From the NCBI GenBank assembly GCA_014058105.1, contig JACGCM010002207.1, positions 1-64,000 on the forward strand: DNA of 64,000 bases, given 5' to 3'. The notes beneath the pieces are model-generated. The model did no database searches. It was not told the DNA's origin and worked only from the letters and a program-made list of their open reading frames with translations. The stretch is from Kingdonia uniflora (taxonomy: Eukaryota > Streptophyta > Magnoliopsida > Ranunculales > Circaeasteraceae). The position numbers and the translations under genes are program-made. Below, one piece after another: positions 1-12,850 of this stretch; the stretch's first letter is position 1; each line of letters begins with the position of its first letter.

Positions 1-2598
1 AAAATTACCATCTCGCAATTTATCTACATCACTGATCATATTCTTCCTCCAACAGAATCCCCAAAATCACCATCTCTCAATCAATCTAAATCACTGACCA
101 TATCTTCCTCCCAGAAACCAGAATCACACCTCTCAATCTATCAAAACCACTGATTCTCATTTATTTTACCAATTCACTATCGTATTATTCCAACTCATTC
201 ATTTCCTATTTATCTAAATGCATACACACTCATTCATTTATAATTCACTATCGTATTATTCAATTTACATATCTAATCCTTATCCCAATCCATCAAATTA
301 ACACCAAAATTGGGAAGAATCACTAACCTTGTTTATGCGTCGATTCTTATCCCTCTCATTTGTCCGCTTGGCCTTTTCGATCACAAACACTAATCTCCTC
401 TTAGCAATCGTATCTAACCACTTCAGCGACGTGAAGCAGTAATTATCTCCCTAATTTTTTTTCAGTTTGCAAATGAACTGAATAGTGCCTACCTCCGACA
501 TATTTATAGATCCCACGTGACTATTCGTCGCACCACTTGGCGACCGTCCAGTTTCTTGAATGTAACGTTCACGTATTTTTCTCGAATATTTGCCTCTATG
601 TTCTCTCCATTAATAAACCTCTACATTCATACGTAAACCCCCCAAATTCTTGAAGAATTTCTGCAGACACATTCATATCAATCAGGTCACAATAACCTTA
701 TCAATAGTTGATTTACATCATTTCCTTATACTTCATACATCACCTAATGGAGCACATCTTGTCATATTTATTTTGCATATACGTTCCCCTTTCATACTAT
801 CCTATCCATTATATACTTATAGGATTATATTGACATAAGTTGACTATCATTTTCTTTGACCACAATTCGTTTAAACACAATCTTTATTTCCCTACAGTTG
901 ACAAGTACATATCACATTCGAAAAAATAATAAACATTCCTTCGACCAACAACACCTACTGCCAAATTTTCTTACATACATTTGCCAGAAAAATTAACCAA
1001 TAAATAAAGCCTACATCTCAAACATTTACTCCTTAACACCCCTCGCCGCCGCTTCATCTTCCCTCTCACCAACAACTTTGCTTGAGTCCATATTCAACAC
1101 AACGTCAGGAGGACGCCAAAATAAAGTTTTATATGAACTCAAACTCCTCCTCGCCTCCTTCACCTCTGCCTCGCTTATCCCTTCATATCCGGTTCGTCTG
1201 GATCCTAAAATGCCATTCCATGCTCCACGAACAAAGTATAGGTGAACAATACCCAGTATATTGCCTACACCCGTCTGTTCACCCCATCCAGGCCTGAGCT
1301 CTTGTCTTCACCATCTTGCGTGAATGCATCACCTTTGCAACTACAACATCTATTTATAAACACAGCACAACGTATCTGTAGCTATTATGCTTTAGAATCT
1401 ACACAGTCAAGAGTCAAATCAATCATCCTCCAAATCAGTTATTGACCCAACACAATTACTACCTTCAACTTATCACATGACACATATTCGACAACATTAT
1501 CACGATGTTCTAATCATATTTAGTACTCGAAGACACACAAAACAAATAATTAAATAAACGCATCTTTATTTATTTTAAACTTCTTTCTTACAGTAGAAAT
1601 CTCTCTCATTCAATACATTTCATTTCTTACATCGATATCTATCTCTTTCGTGTACATTTATTTCTAAATACTTGATATTTCTTCTATTATAATTATCAGC
1701 TATTACTAACTTACTTTGACATGCCACTACTTTCGATGTTTGCTTTCACCAGAATCGGACATTAAAGCCTCTTTCTAATCCTCGAAATTCAATGACTCTC
1801 AAGTCACTAAACTTCTAAGATACACTTCAGCAAGAAAAAGGCAACAAAAAATTGTAAGAACAATCACATGTTCAGTAAGATCTTTCGACGCCCATTTAAG
1901 CTTTAAATCTTATCAACAGCACCGACAGTTACCCCTTCACCCCCCAACTGATACCATACATTACCTTTACAACAACATGATGATACCACTACTTCCAACA
2001 TACATACCTTGCCTCTGTTTGATATTTGTTCCACCCCAATGCTTTAATCCGTTCACATATCAATTTCTAATCTATCAATTTACGCATATTGTTTTGTCAG
2101 AATATTCACTGTCTTCAGCCCCAGACCACATAATAAACCATACTGGGGCAACCTCATTCCACTAAGACCACCATCCACCTTCCATAAACCTCTTATTTAT
2201 ACCCACATCCTTATACTACATTCCATGAACCACATTAAATGTGCCTCGGAACCACCAATACCAGATACATATCACCTTGATCTTGGTAATGACATATGCT
2301 GACCTCTGATTAATATTGGCAACCTCTTCAGATTCCATTTTCTTCTCTACACAACTACAAGTATCTGTCGAGAAGGGCGTTGTAGTATTATTCCCCAGAT
2401 TCGATAAGAATAGGCCAACCTCTATCGTCATAGACAGCTTACATTTTATAGTCGAAGACAAGCTCAACATTCTAGAAGATTCTACGAGTCCTCGACTTAC
2501 CAAAAGTAGCCGTTGCAGCCGGTCAAGAGGAACTGTTAGAGATTCGTAAAGTTCGCCCACTACCCCCGGAATAGGAGACTATTTCTTTTTTTTGTGAA
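1..2598. other. AT- and pyrimidine-rich region, no recognised gene
   Basis: I see no recognisable protein family here. The plus strand is rich in C and T with many short direct similarities but no clear repeat unit. Two minus-strand stretches look weakly coding: an open frame at 1026-1307 (listed separately) and one at 2216-2560 that I cannot assign. A further minus-strand stretch around 322-441 is rich in Lys and Arg codons and ends at a plausible GT donor, but has no recognisable partner exon. Confidence 0.5.
1026..1307 (-). other. exon-like open frame of unknown identity
   Basis: On the minus strand, about 93 codons stay open between an upstream stop (1308-1310) and a TAA at 1026-1028. 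The frame includes readable segments such as GISEAEVKEARRSLSSYK and WRPPDVVLNMDSSKVV and ends in AAARGVKE. The composition (charged, few low-complexity runs) looks more coding than the surrounding sequence. I recognise no family. It could be the last exon of a decayed gene or transposon ORF, or simply a chance open frame. Confidence 0.25.
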
Positions 2599-2626
2599 CT
2601 GCCTGTATATACTATAATACAGGCAG
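2599..2626. repeat. perfect 10-bp inverted repeat
   Basis: CTGCCTGTAT and its exact reverse complement ATACAGGCAG are separated by 8 bases, so the single strand could form a hairpin. No transposon end or transcript terminator can be tied to it. It sits between the region without recognised genes and the retroelement block. Confidence 0.6.
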
Positions 2627-2639
2627 AGAATAGGTTATA

Positions 2640-3240
2640 AAGGACCGCAAGTCTTACATTTCTATATCCTAAATAATAGCAACACACTAAAACTTGTAAT
2701 AACTAAGATATACTAGATTTTACATCAAATCCTCCTCGAGGTCGTGACTTTTTTCAGTTATACTGAGTTTACCACTTAAAATCTTGGTTGTTAGCTATTT
2801 ATACGCAATCCTTACGAACAAGTATTGGTGAAGGTTTTTCCTCACGAAAAATAGACTACTATAAAGTTGTCAGAAGATGTCTTGGAAAATGTTGAATTTA
2901 AGAAGTCACTTGCAGATTTGTACCTACAGTTCCAAAAAAAACAAGTACTATGAATGCCAAGAAAGAAACAAGTTCATTGAGGGTTATTCATTTTATGGGA
3001 AGTACTCATTTATTAAATTATATTTTGTTTAAAATTGATTAATATTAGGTTAGATTAGTCGTATTTAGTTATTCGTTTTTGTTTCCATTTTCGTTTGAAA
3101 GCTATTTTTTCTTCTTCGTTTTACGGTGTAGGTGAAGAAAAGGGAGCCAAATTGTGGAGTTTGTAAAGCAGAGAAAAAGTTGAATACGTCAGCAGTTGGA
3201 GAAGAACAGTTTGATCTTTCAGTGACTTACTAATTATTAT
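2640..3240. other. intergenic, nothing recognised
   Basis: No coding frame, repeat or structural signal was found between the hairpin and the start of the CT-rich direct repeat. Confidence 0.4.
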
Positions 3241-4330
3241 CTTTATCTCAAAACACAGACTCTCTCTACATCAAAAGTCACTCTCTCTCAGACTCCCAAA
3301 ACCGACTCTCTCTCTCTCTCTCTAAACAACTCTCATCTCTCTCTCCAAAATCTCCCACAAAATCACCACTCTCCATCTCTAAAAACCTCATCTCTCTCTC
3401 TCTCTCTCTCTCTTTCCCTTCAGGTGAAGCCAAAGATCGATTTGAGGTCCTTTGATTCTGATTCTACTCTCTCTTTGTGATTTGAGGGTTTTGGTGATTG
3501 TTGTTACAACTGATGCTACATTCATTCCCTCTCTTGATTTCCACCATTGGAGAACGATCTCAACACGTCCCTAATCGATTTCATTGTTTCTGAGATCTTA
3601 ACGCGACTGTGCTTGGGATTTTGTAACTTTTCTTTGACAAAAACTTTGAGATTTCGTGTAACCCTAAAACCTCTCTCAGATTTGGGGTTTTTAATCTCTG
3701 CTTTGGAGTTTTAAGCTCTGATTTGGAGGTTTTAATCACTGATTTAGGGATTTTAGGCTCTAAAAATTAAGGTTTTGCTGTTTGCAATTTGGAATTGGGA
3801 ATTTGTTATTTGCAGGTGAAGATTGGGGTTTTGTTGTTTATTACCTTGCCGGAGCTGTTACTTTTTTAGTTCTTCCAACTACATGAGAATGCAATCAGTT
3901 CTGTACATCTGAGTTTCTTAAAACTCACTGTAATCAGTTCTTTCTGCCAACGCTGCAAACCGGTAATTCTGCTGATGCTTACCATTGCTGCTCCGAACTC
4001 ATACATGCTGGTTATTACTGACTGGAGATTGTTGAACACCTTACTGTTGCTGCTGCTGCTGCTAGAACCTGCCTGTTCTCGCTGCTAATAAAACTGTTAA
4101 TTCTTGCGCTGTTCAAACGAGTATTACTGCTAAATCTTTGGAACTTGGTAACTATGATTTTGGATTGTGCTTGGGACACGGTAAATCGTATCAAAATTGT
4201 TTGTTTACTCAGCTATAATAATTTATTGTGTTTACTCTGCTACTTCAGTAATTTACTGTGCTTACTCTGCGCTACTACAGTAATTTATGTATTTACTCTG
4301 CAGCTATAGTAGTTATTGTGTTTTTAAGTT
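3241..4330 (+). repeat. left copy of a diverged direct repeat, with (CT)n tracts
   Basis: It begins with CT-rich tracts (near-perfect (TC)n at about 3302-3325 and 3391-3415). It then shares a well-conserved stretch with 12200-12380 in the same orientation, for example CTCAACACGTCCCTAATC, followed by TTAACGCGACTGTGCTTGGG. Similarity continues more weakly, with repeated GATTTGGGG and TTTGCAATTGG words, to about 12660. The two copies flank the inverted gag-protease modules. They may be parts of long terminal repeats or an untranslated leader of one large non-autonomous element; the sequence alone does not decide. Confidence 0.5.
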
Positions 4331-4799
4331 TCTGTTTTGGATTAATTTTAGTGAACTGTAATTTAAAGTTTGAATTTTGCATGTTTTTGTTATTTGATCA
4401 AGGATTGTTATCGTCATTTTCGTCACTATAAAGTTTTCTTTTGTATAACTTTGTTCGTATCTACCAAGTATTATAGGGTTGTTCTTGCTAAGAACGAATC
4501 TGATTTAACAATTATTGTTTAAAGCTCTACCTATGTATTCTTGTGGGGGAACGACGATATCTTTTACTCAATCTAGACAGTTGGGTAGCATTTTTGCTAC
4601 ATACTTGGCTCACGAACACAGACATACATAAGTGTTGTTTCAAGTTATTAAAGGACAAAGCCAATATCAAAGAAAGCGACAAAAGCCAAGAAGCTTCTAG
4701 TTGTTCAAATTTTATGTATTTTTAGTATTGTTGTAAGGTTGAGAAAATGTTTAGGTAAAATTTAATGAGTGATGCTCTGTAAGGTGAGGAAATTTACTC
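4331..4799. other. AT-rich filler, nothing recognised
   Basis: Includes repeated phrases of the type TAATTTACTGTGTTTACTCTGC around 4210-4330 (about three imperfect copies) and otherwise no coding or structural signal. Confidence 0.35.
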
Positions 4800-4804
4800 T
4801 GCTA

Positions 4805-5473
4805 CAGGTACAGCTTCGGAACCCCTACTTAGGTCAGAAATCATTTCAACGCGTACTTTGCAAACGATCCTGAGTGGGCCTTCCCAACGGTTTTACCAGG
4901 GTAACCAAACGTGCCCTAAAAAGGCTGCCCTGTAGGTATCATCTTTTTGCCGCACCCTCCTGTCGCGGTACATCATGTGTAACTATTGTTTGATTGATCG
5001 AATGTTTAATTTTTGCAACAACGCTTAGATAAGGGTGAATCAAAATGGGATTCATCACCCGTGCGTGCCCACGCATTAGGAACCGAGAGTTTATCGCCCG
5101 ATTTTAATCTTTTTGTTATCGACAGTCCTGACCACTTTAAAATATTTCATATAAGAAGCATAAAAACATAGTTAATCAAAAGGCTTCTCTCAGACTGGAG
5201 CAACACGCTCACTAGAAAACTTGATAAGTGGCTAGTTTACTGGAGGACGTACGTTCCCTGGCATAGCTAGTAGGATAGGTGACTATAAGCGGTCGTCCCG
5301 CCAAATGCGATAAAACAACTCAAGTGCAAACTGATCTACTGTCAGGAGTAGGAGCATTGAACCCTGAGACTGGTTCACAACTTAACTTAAAAAAAAAGAT
5401 ACCAGTAAAATATTGAGTGCTTGTAGCTTTCTTGTATCATTCTTAAGACTTTTAGTGTGTGCGCATATATTGA
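4805..5473 (+). repeat. retroelement leader block, plus-strand copy
   Basis: This block precedes the gag remnant and is present again, inverted, at about 11190-11890. Shared stretches include TTTACCAGGGTAACCAAACG, GTAACTATTGTTTGATTGAT and ATTTTTGCAACAACGCTT. It carries no obvious coding capacity. Because the block keeps its position next to gag in both orientations, it belongs to the same mobile unit, either as untranslated leader or LTR sequence. Confidence 0.65.
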
Positions 5474-7640
5474 TTGAGTTGTATGTTATATTGGGGTAAC
5501 ACCCAAGCTCGGACTAAGAACACAACTATAATCAATATGAATCAGACTGATGGGACTAATGGTCCCGAACCTGCTATTCCTAAGAACAGTCCCGAACCTG
5601 CTAACTGCGGAGAAATCACTCTCCGCAATCGAATGTATCCTACAATTGTGAGTAAACCTTCGTGTATTGTGATTCCTAAAAATGTAGAAACTTTGAGTTA
5701 AAACTGGAATTCTATTCTATGCTCCTAAATTTCATGTAGTCCCACTGAAAATCCGTAACCATCATAGGGACTTTAGGGATTATGCTTATTTAAAACTTTG
5801 AACGTAACAGAGGATTCTCTCAAATTACGTGTGTTCCCTTATTCTATTATGGAAAACGCACGCTATTGGTTGTACACTCTTGAGAAGAACTCTGTAAACA
5901 CGTTTGAACAACTCGTTAATGAGTTTTTGAAAAAATATTTCCCTAACCATAAAACTGCTAAGATACGACAGAGTATCTATAGCTTCACTCAAAACTGAGG
6001 AGAGTCATTATATGACTACCTACAAAGGTTTAGGGATTTAGAGCAAGGATGCCCACATCACGGGATTCAATTGATTGATATAGTTCCTACTCTTATGAAG
6101 TCTAAATTATGATACTAGAGCTCGTGTTTAGTCTATGTGCGCAGGTACATTTGATGAGAAAACTGACACGAAGCTTGGAAATTTTTAAATGATGTAGCTG
6201 ATAAGACCTACCAATGGAAAACTATGGAGAGGAAAGTCCTGTCACAGTGCAAATGTTCACCAAGTGGACTTTAATTTAGAGTCTGCCACTCTCAGAATTA
6301 TTCTTAATAAAATTGAAAACTTAGAGATCGGGAAAATGGAGCAACTCCCTACCACTTCTACTGTTAACCATGTGGCGATGCCACTTTGGGTGGTTTGTGA
6401 AAGATCGGCCATCTGGTCCAAGATTGCCATGACGTGCTTAGTTTAAAGAGGGTAGGAAAGACCAGGCTAATGCCATGTATCAATATCCCAATAGCCAACC
6501 TTTCAATGGTGGATGGAATAATAATTCCAACAACTCAATTCTCGGGGGAAATAGAAATACCAAGGAGGTTCTTTGGTAGTGTCCCTTATCAGCCGCATAA
6601 CCAAGTAAACCAACATCAATCTAGTTCTTCGTGGCAACAAAATCCGTCATACCAAGCTCCCCTTAATGTGCCTTATGTTCCTCCGCACAATAGGAATCTG
6701 TCTACTCCAACCATGTTCTTAGAAGATACTTTAAGAGTTTATGCAAGTAACCCAGTTGCCTATTGCCAAATTTGAGGGACAAATAGGTCAAATGGCAACA
6801 GAGATAAGCACCAAAGACAAAGGAACGTTCCCTAGTCAAACTTAAGCTAATCCTAAAAGGAATACAGAACATCCTAGATCTTCTAATCGTGATGGAGTCA
6901 CGCCATCATTCTCTTCGGAGTGGTATGAAAGTGGAAATCTAGTAAAAATGCCTAAGGAACCGAGAAGAAAATTAAAGTAAACTCATAGAAAGAACCTGTG
7001 AGTGGGGAAGAAAACTGCAACACATGTTCAGCGCTGGCTCCTTTTCCTCTGCGGTAACTATGGCTAAGAAGGGCAATGCCTATGAGGAGATTTTAGGGAT
7101 TTTTAAGCATTGTGTGATTAACTTTCTATTCTTATGGCTATAAGGCATTTCCTAATTGCACAAAATTCCTAAAAGATCTTTGCCACCATAAAGCGGAGCA
7201 TACATGTCCGAAAAAATTTTTCATGTTCAAGAGAGTAATACATCTATTATTTTAGATGCACATGTTAGTTTGTCTTTTGCGGAAATCCCTTCCCAAATAC
7301 AAGGATCCAGGATGCCCTACTATTCATCTTCAATTGGGACCCGAAAGATATGAAGAGCTTTACTTGATTTAGGTGCCACCGTGAACCTCATTCCTTACTC
7401 TGTCTATGAGCAATTGGATATCGGATAACTTAAGCCCATAAATAAGACCCTGCAGCTAGCTGAATGATCTATTAGGATTCCTCGAGGTGTAGTTGAAGAT
7501 GTGTTAATCTAAATGGAGCAGTTTGTTTATCTAGTAGACTTTGTTGTATTAGATACTGAGCCAATGGCAAAAGCTGAGGACGAGATCCCGGTTATTCTTG
7601 GTCACCCCTTTTTGGCACAGCTAATACGCTAATACGGTAA
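5474..7640 (+). pseudogene. Ty3/gypsy-like gag-protease remnant, plus copy
   Basis: Several broken frames in one direction encode a retrotransposon gag followed by an aspartic protease. The gag core is readable at about 5798-6060 (ARYWLYTLEKN, FLKKYFPNHKTAKIRQ, then DYLQRFRDLEQGCPHHG). A Gln/Pro-rich segment follows at 6560-6780. The zinc knuckle near 6370-6440 has lost its spacing. The protease region around 7360-7620 still reads ALLDLGATVNLIPYSVY and EDEIPVILG, with in-frame stops between. No reverse transcriptase, RNase H or integrase follows: similarity to the other copy ends near 7640. It is dead through stops and frameshifts and is the mirror image of the copy at 8823-11190. Confidence 0.8.
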
Positions 7641-8822
7641 TCTAGGATGAGTTGTGTCTCGCGAGGGTTTTTAGTTAATATACTCACAAAATTCTATCAC
7701 AGAGATTCTGATATTATAAACAACTAATAATTATTGCTCCTGATATCTTTGAAAATGGATTGAATTCATCTCATAAATATAAAACTTAAACAAGGGTTAA
7801 CCATCAGATACATTTATAATTTATCAAGTCAATTATACTACAATTATATTAGATCAAGTTTTAGAATTTCATCCTTTCTGTAGTGAATTTAGTTTTTGGA
7901 ATCAAGGTGTTTGATAATCCTTCCAAATAACCTTTGCCTTATCTTGAGTGTGGTGAAAGAAATCTAGAAGTTTGTTCGACAAGTGCCCTAGTTATTCGCT
8001 CTCTTTTATTGATATTTAGGAAAAATATATATCTGCACAAGTTTTTTAAGGTAAGACGTTGCATTTGAGTTTTCATTTGCTCTTTTATACTTGCAACTTG
8101 CCCTCCTTCACATAGTTCTCAACTATATTTTTTTTTGTTTTCACATTGATTCATGGCTTGCCTCGAGATTGGTAAAAATTATTCCTCTTTCAGTTCTAAT
8201 CTTGCGAGGGGCCTTAAATTGTGAATTTTTTTTATTTTTTTTACGAGTATGTCAGCTTCGTGAAGGAGCCTAATAACTTGTGAAAATACATACAAACCCT
8301 TAGTATGAATTTATGAGAAGCGAAGTTTTCCAAGATAATTATCTCCCTCGTTACAGATTCTTCTAAACCCAAACTGTTGATTAATCAAAAGGTGATAGTT
8401 AGTTTTAACAAAACTTTGATAACATAACTACGTGTAGTACAATTATATGGGTAATTTTCTTCTGAAACACATGTAATAGAATGATAGTACCAAAAACTTA
8501 AAACTTCTTAATGCACTAACAATTTACAGTTTAAAATAAACCATAACCTTATAATTTTATCCCAAGTGCAACTCTATGATTTTAAGAATGTCCAAAGATC
8601 AGAGTACACAAAAGATGTGTCTACAATACCCGAATGCCCTAGAATTACAACTTTTCTAATAAAAAGTTATGAAAATCTTATTTACCCCCACCCTCAAACT
8701 GAATCAGCATGTGTCCCCACAGTTGCCAAAAATGAAAAGAACAGGAGAAAATCTAAAAAAATTACCAGAACAAGATAATGGTTGCCTCCCGCAAGCGTTA
8801 AGTTTAACGTCTTCAGCCAGAC
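7641..8822. other. spacer between the inverted gag-protease modules
   Basis: About 1.2 kb of AT-rich sequence with no recognisable coding frame, LTR end or transposon. It forms the centre of the palindrome-like arrangement. I see no reverse transcriptase or integrase motif in either strand. Confidence 0.45.
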
Positions 8823-11190
8823 TCATAAGATATTCTTAAAAATATTACTCACAATACTCTGAATCATATTGCACTCGAGTGGTTCAGAATTAGAAGGGGA
8901 ATGTGACGCATTAAAGATATTCAATTCTACTGTCATGTTCCCGAAGGTCAACTTCATAATTCCATTACGACAATTGATTACCGCATTAACTGTTACCAAA
9001 AAGGGGCGACCAAGAATCACAGGGATCTCGTCTTCAGGGTTTGCTGCTGGCTCAGTATCGAACACAACAAAGTCTACTGGATAAACAAACTGCTCTATCT
9101 GGATTAACACATCTTCAACTACCCCCCTAGGAATCCTATTAGATCGATCAGCTAGTTGCAGGGTCCTATTTGTGGGATTAAGTACACCGATATCCAATTG
9201 CTTATAGACAGAGTAAGGAATGAGGTTCACGGTGGCACCTAAATCAAGTAGAGCTCCTCCTATCGTACGGGTCCCAATCGAACATGAAATAGTAGGGCAT
9301 CCCGAATCCTTGTATTTGGTAAGGGATTTATGCAAAAGGACAGAACTAATATGTGCATCCAAAATAATAGATGTATTACTCTCGTGAACATGAAAAGCAT
9401 TTTTCAGGACATGTATGCTCCGCTTTATGGTGCAAAGATCTTTAAGGAATTTTGTGCAATTAGGAATATGCCTTATAGCCGTAAGAATAGGAATGTTAAT
9501 CACACAATGCTTAAAAATCCCTAAAATCTCCTCATAGGCATTGCCTTCTTAGTCATAGTTAACCGTAGAGGAAAAGGAGCCAGCGGCTGAACATGTGTTA
9601 TCGCGATTTTTTCTTACTAACAGGTTCTTTTATGGGTTTACTTTAAATTTCCTTTTCGGGTTCCTTAGCCATTTTTACCAAATTATCAACTTTGTACCAC
9701 TCCAAAAAGAAATGATGGCGTTGACTCCATCACGATTGGAAGATCTAGGATATTCAGTATTTCCTTTAGGATTAGCTTGAGTTTGACTGGGGAACGTTCT
9801 TTTGTCTCTCGTGCTTATCTCTGTTGCCATTTGACATATTTGTCCCTCAAGTTTGGCAATAGATGACTGAGTTACTTGCATAAATGCGTTAAGAGTATCT
9901 TCTAAGGACGTGGTTGGAGTAGGCAGATTCCTATTGTGCAGAAAAACATAAGGTATTTTAAGGGGAGCTTGGTATAACAGATTTTGTTGCCACGAGGAAT
10001 TAGACTGGTGATGGTTCACTTGGTTCTGCAGTTGATAAGGAGTGCTACCAGAAGAACCTCCTTGGTAATTTCTACTTTCTCAAGAATTGGAGTTGTTAGA
10101 ATTATTATTCCATCCACTATTTAAAGGTTGTCTATTAGGATGTTGATACATGACATTTGCTTGGTCTTTCCTGCCATCTTTTAAACTAAGCACGTCAGGG
10201 CAATTTTGAACCAAATGATCTGAACTTTCACAAACAATACAAAGTGGCATCGCCACATGGTTAACATAAGACAAGGTAGGGCGTTGCTCCCTTTTCCCGA
10301 TCTCTAAGTTCTTAATTTTTTTAAGAATGGTTCTAAGAGTGGCAGACTCTAAATTGGAGTCCATTTGGTTCTCATTTTTACTGTGACAAGGTATTTCTTC
10401 TCTCATCGTTTGTCATTTCTAGGTCTTATCAACTACATCATTTAAAAAATTTCAAGCTTCTATGTCAGTTTTTCATCAAATATACCCGCGCACATAGACT
10501 GAGCACGAGCTCTAATATCATAATCTAGACCTTCATAGAGAGTTTGAACTATATCAATCAATTGAATTCCGTGATGTGGGCATCCTTGCTCTAAATCCCT
10601 AAACCTTTGTAGGTAGTCATATAATAACTCTCCTCAGTTTTGCGTAAAGCTATAGATACTCTGTCGCATCTTAGCAGTTCTATGGTTAGGGAAATATTTT
10701 TTAAAAAGCTCCTTAACGAGTTGTTCATGCGTGTTTACAGAGTGCTCAAAAGTGTACAACCAATCGCGTGCGTTTCCCATAAGAGAAAAAAGGAAACACA
10801 CATAATTTTATAGAGTCCTCTGTAATATGTTTGAAGTTTAAAATAAGCATATGATCCTTAAAGTCCCTAAGATGGTTATACAGGTTTTCAGTGGGATTAC
10901 CTTAAAATTTGGGAAGCATAGACAAGAATCCCGGTTTTAACTCAAAGTTTCCTACATTTCTAGGAATCACAATACATGAAGGTTTACTCACAACTGTAGG
11001 ATGCATTCGATTACGGAGAGTGATTCTCTCCGCAGCAGCAGGTTCGGGACTGTTCCTAAGAATAACAGGTTCAGGATCGTTCCTAGCAGCAGCGGGACTA
11101 TTGATTCTATTAGTCCCGCTTATATTAATTCTAGCAGGGTTCTTAGTCCAATTTTGGGTGTTACCCCAATTTAACATACAACTCAATTAA
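8823..11190 (-). pseudogene. Ty3/gypsy-like gag-protease remnant, minus copy
   Basis: This is the better preserved copy. Reading leftwards from 11190, the gag N-terminus (11186-10902) has stops and frameshifts. Next comes the gag core, a zinc knuckle at about 10290-10190 with intact C-x2-C-x4-H-x4-C spacing (CIVCESSDHLVQNC), and a Gln/Asn-rich linker. A 226-codon open frame then runs from 9503 to 8823. It contains a retropepsin-like domain with GGALLDLGATVNLIP (active-site Asp in DLG, the form typical of plant gypsy elements) and the flap and C-terminal EIPVILGRPFL segment. The element stops after the protease. As there is no polymerase, it would have depended on another element for mobility. 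The many lesions in gag make it non-functional now. Confidence 0.82.
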
Positions 11191-11890
11191 TATATGCGAA
11201 CACACTAAAAGACCTAAGAATGATGCAAGCACTCAAGAACATTTTACTGGTATCTTTTTAGATTAAGTTGTGAACCCGGTCTCAGGGTTCAATGCTCCTA
11301 CTCTTGATAGTAGATCGGTTCGCACTTGAGTTGTTTTTACTCGCTTTGGCGATACCTCGCATGTTATCTAGTCACCTAGATGCAACTGGGCTGGAAGACG
11401 GGGAAAACTGCTTAGAGTTATCTATCCACACTAGCTATGCCAGGGAACGTACGTCCTCCTGCAAATGTAGCCACTTATCAAGTTTTCCTATTGAGCATGT
11501 TGCTCCAGGTCTGAGTGATGCCTTTTGATTAACTATGTATTTTATGGCTTTTTATCTGAAAATCATTTAAAATGGTCGGGACTGTCGATACCGAAAAGAT
11601 TTAAAAACTGTATGATGAACTCCCGGGTTCCTAATGCGTGGGCATGTACGGGTGATAAAATCCCGTTTTGATTCACCCTTATCAAAGCGTTGTTGCAAAA
11701 ATTAAACATTCGATCAATCAAACAATAGTTACACACGATGTACCGCGATAGGGAGGATGCGGTGAAAAGATGATTACCTACAGGGCGGCCTTTTTAGGGG
11801 AACGTTTGGTTACCCTGGTAAAACTATTGGGAAGGCCTACTCATGATCGTTTGCGAAGTACGCGTTAAAATGATTTCCGGCCTGAGTAGG
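11191..11890 (-). repeat. retroelement leader block, inverted copy
   Basis: Reverse complement of the block at 4805-5473, with local differences. It sits directly upstream (on the minus strand) of the gag remnant, as in the other copy, so the duplicated unit is leader plus gag plus protease, roughly 3 kb. Confidence 0.65.
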
Positions 11891-11891
11891 G

Positions 11892-11902
11892 GTTGCCGGG
11901 GA
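11892..11902 (+). other. possible partial primer-binding site
   Basis: GTTGCCGGGGA matches the 3' part of the tRNA-Asp-type primer-binding site common in plant gypsy elements; the 5' part (TGGCGCC) is not present. The following 160 bases, ending in TTGTGCAGGCTAGAGTAATG, resemble a retroelement leader in the plus direction. That is opposite to the adjacent gag, so the assignment is tentative. Confidence 0.3.
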
Positions 11903-12100
11903 TACAATCGATTTTAAAATCGTATTTCTGTTATTAAATTATTGTTCCGTTTTCATTATTTTTATTAGTGATTTTTCTTTTGCTTTGTTCCGGCTTGAGG
12001 TATTTGTTTTATCTGTGTTTTGTGCAGGCTAGAGTAATGTCAGGCGAGTAATAGACGAAGAGGTTGTAGTATTAAAGTTATTCCAACTCCCGTACGCCTC

Positions 12101-12850
12101 TAACTCTCTCTCTCAAAATAGATGTCAGACTCCCATCTCTCTAAAACCCCCTCATCTTTCTCACTCTCAAAATTTTATCAGATCTCTCTTTACATTCACT
12201 CCCTTCCTCAATTTCTACCATTCGAGAGCGATCTCAACACGTCCCTAATCAATTTCATAGTTTCTGAGATATTAACGCGACTGTGCTTGGGATTTTGTAA
12301 CTTTCTTCGACAAAAGCTTCGAGATTTCGTGAAACCCTAAAACCTCTCTCTGATTTGGGGGTTTTAAGCTCTAATTTCCTCTGATAAACGCATCTGATTT
12401 GGGGGATGTAAGCTTCTCTTTCGAACCCTGATTTTATTTCTTCCTTGAACTCAACTTTTGCTCAATTAAGAGGGTTGTTCTGGAGTTTGGCTTCCAATTT
12501 TGCAAGCTTTGGCGTTTCTGATTTGCACCTTGCTATTGACCTAGGGTTTTGTTGTTTGCAATTGGAAATTGGGGTGTTGTTTGTAGGTAAAGATTTGGGT
12601 TTTGTTGTTTGCAGGCAAAGATTGGGGTGTTGTTTGCAATTGGAAATTAGGATTTTGTACTATTGTTGTACCTCTCCATCCTATTGTTGTTGTTGTTGTT
12701 GTTGTTTACAACCGAGTTACTGCCTTGCTGCTATTTGTAACAGAGAATCTGCAACTTCCTGCTTGTTGTTGCTCACCGGATCATACCAAATTCCCGCTGC
12801 TGCTGTTGCTTTGTTATTGTTGTTTGCTTGAGTACAATCTACCTCCAGTT
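12101..12850 (+). repeat. right copy of the diverged direct repeat
   Basis: Same orientation as 3241-4330, with the shared CTCAACACGTCCCTAATC block. Similarity runs from CT-rich sequence at about 12105 through the GATTTGGGGG and TTTGCAATTGGAAATT words near 12540-12660. A (TTG)n microsatellite lies at about 12683-12706. No functional frame is evident. Confidence 0.5.
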
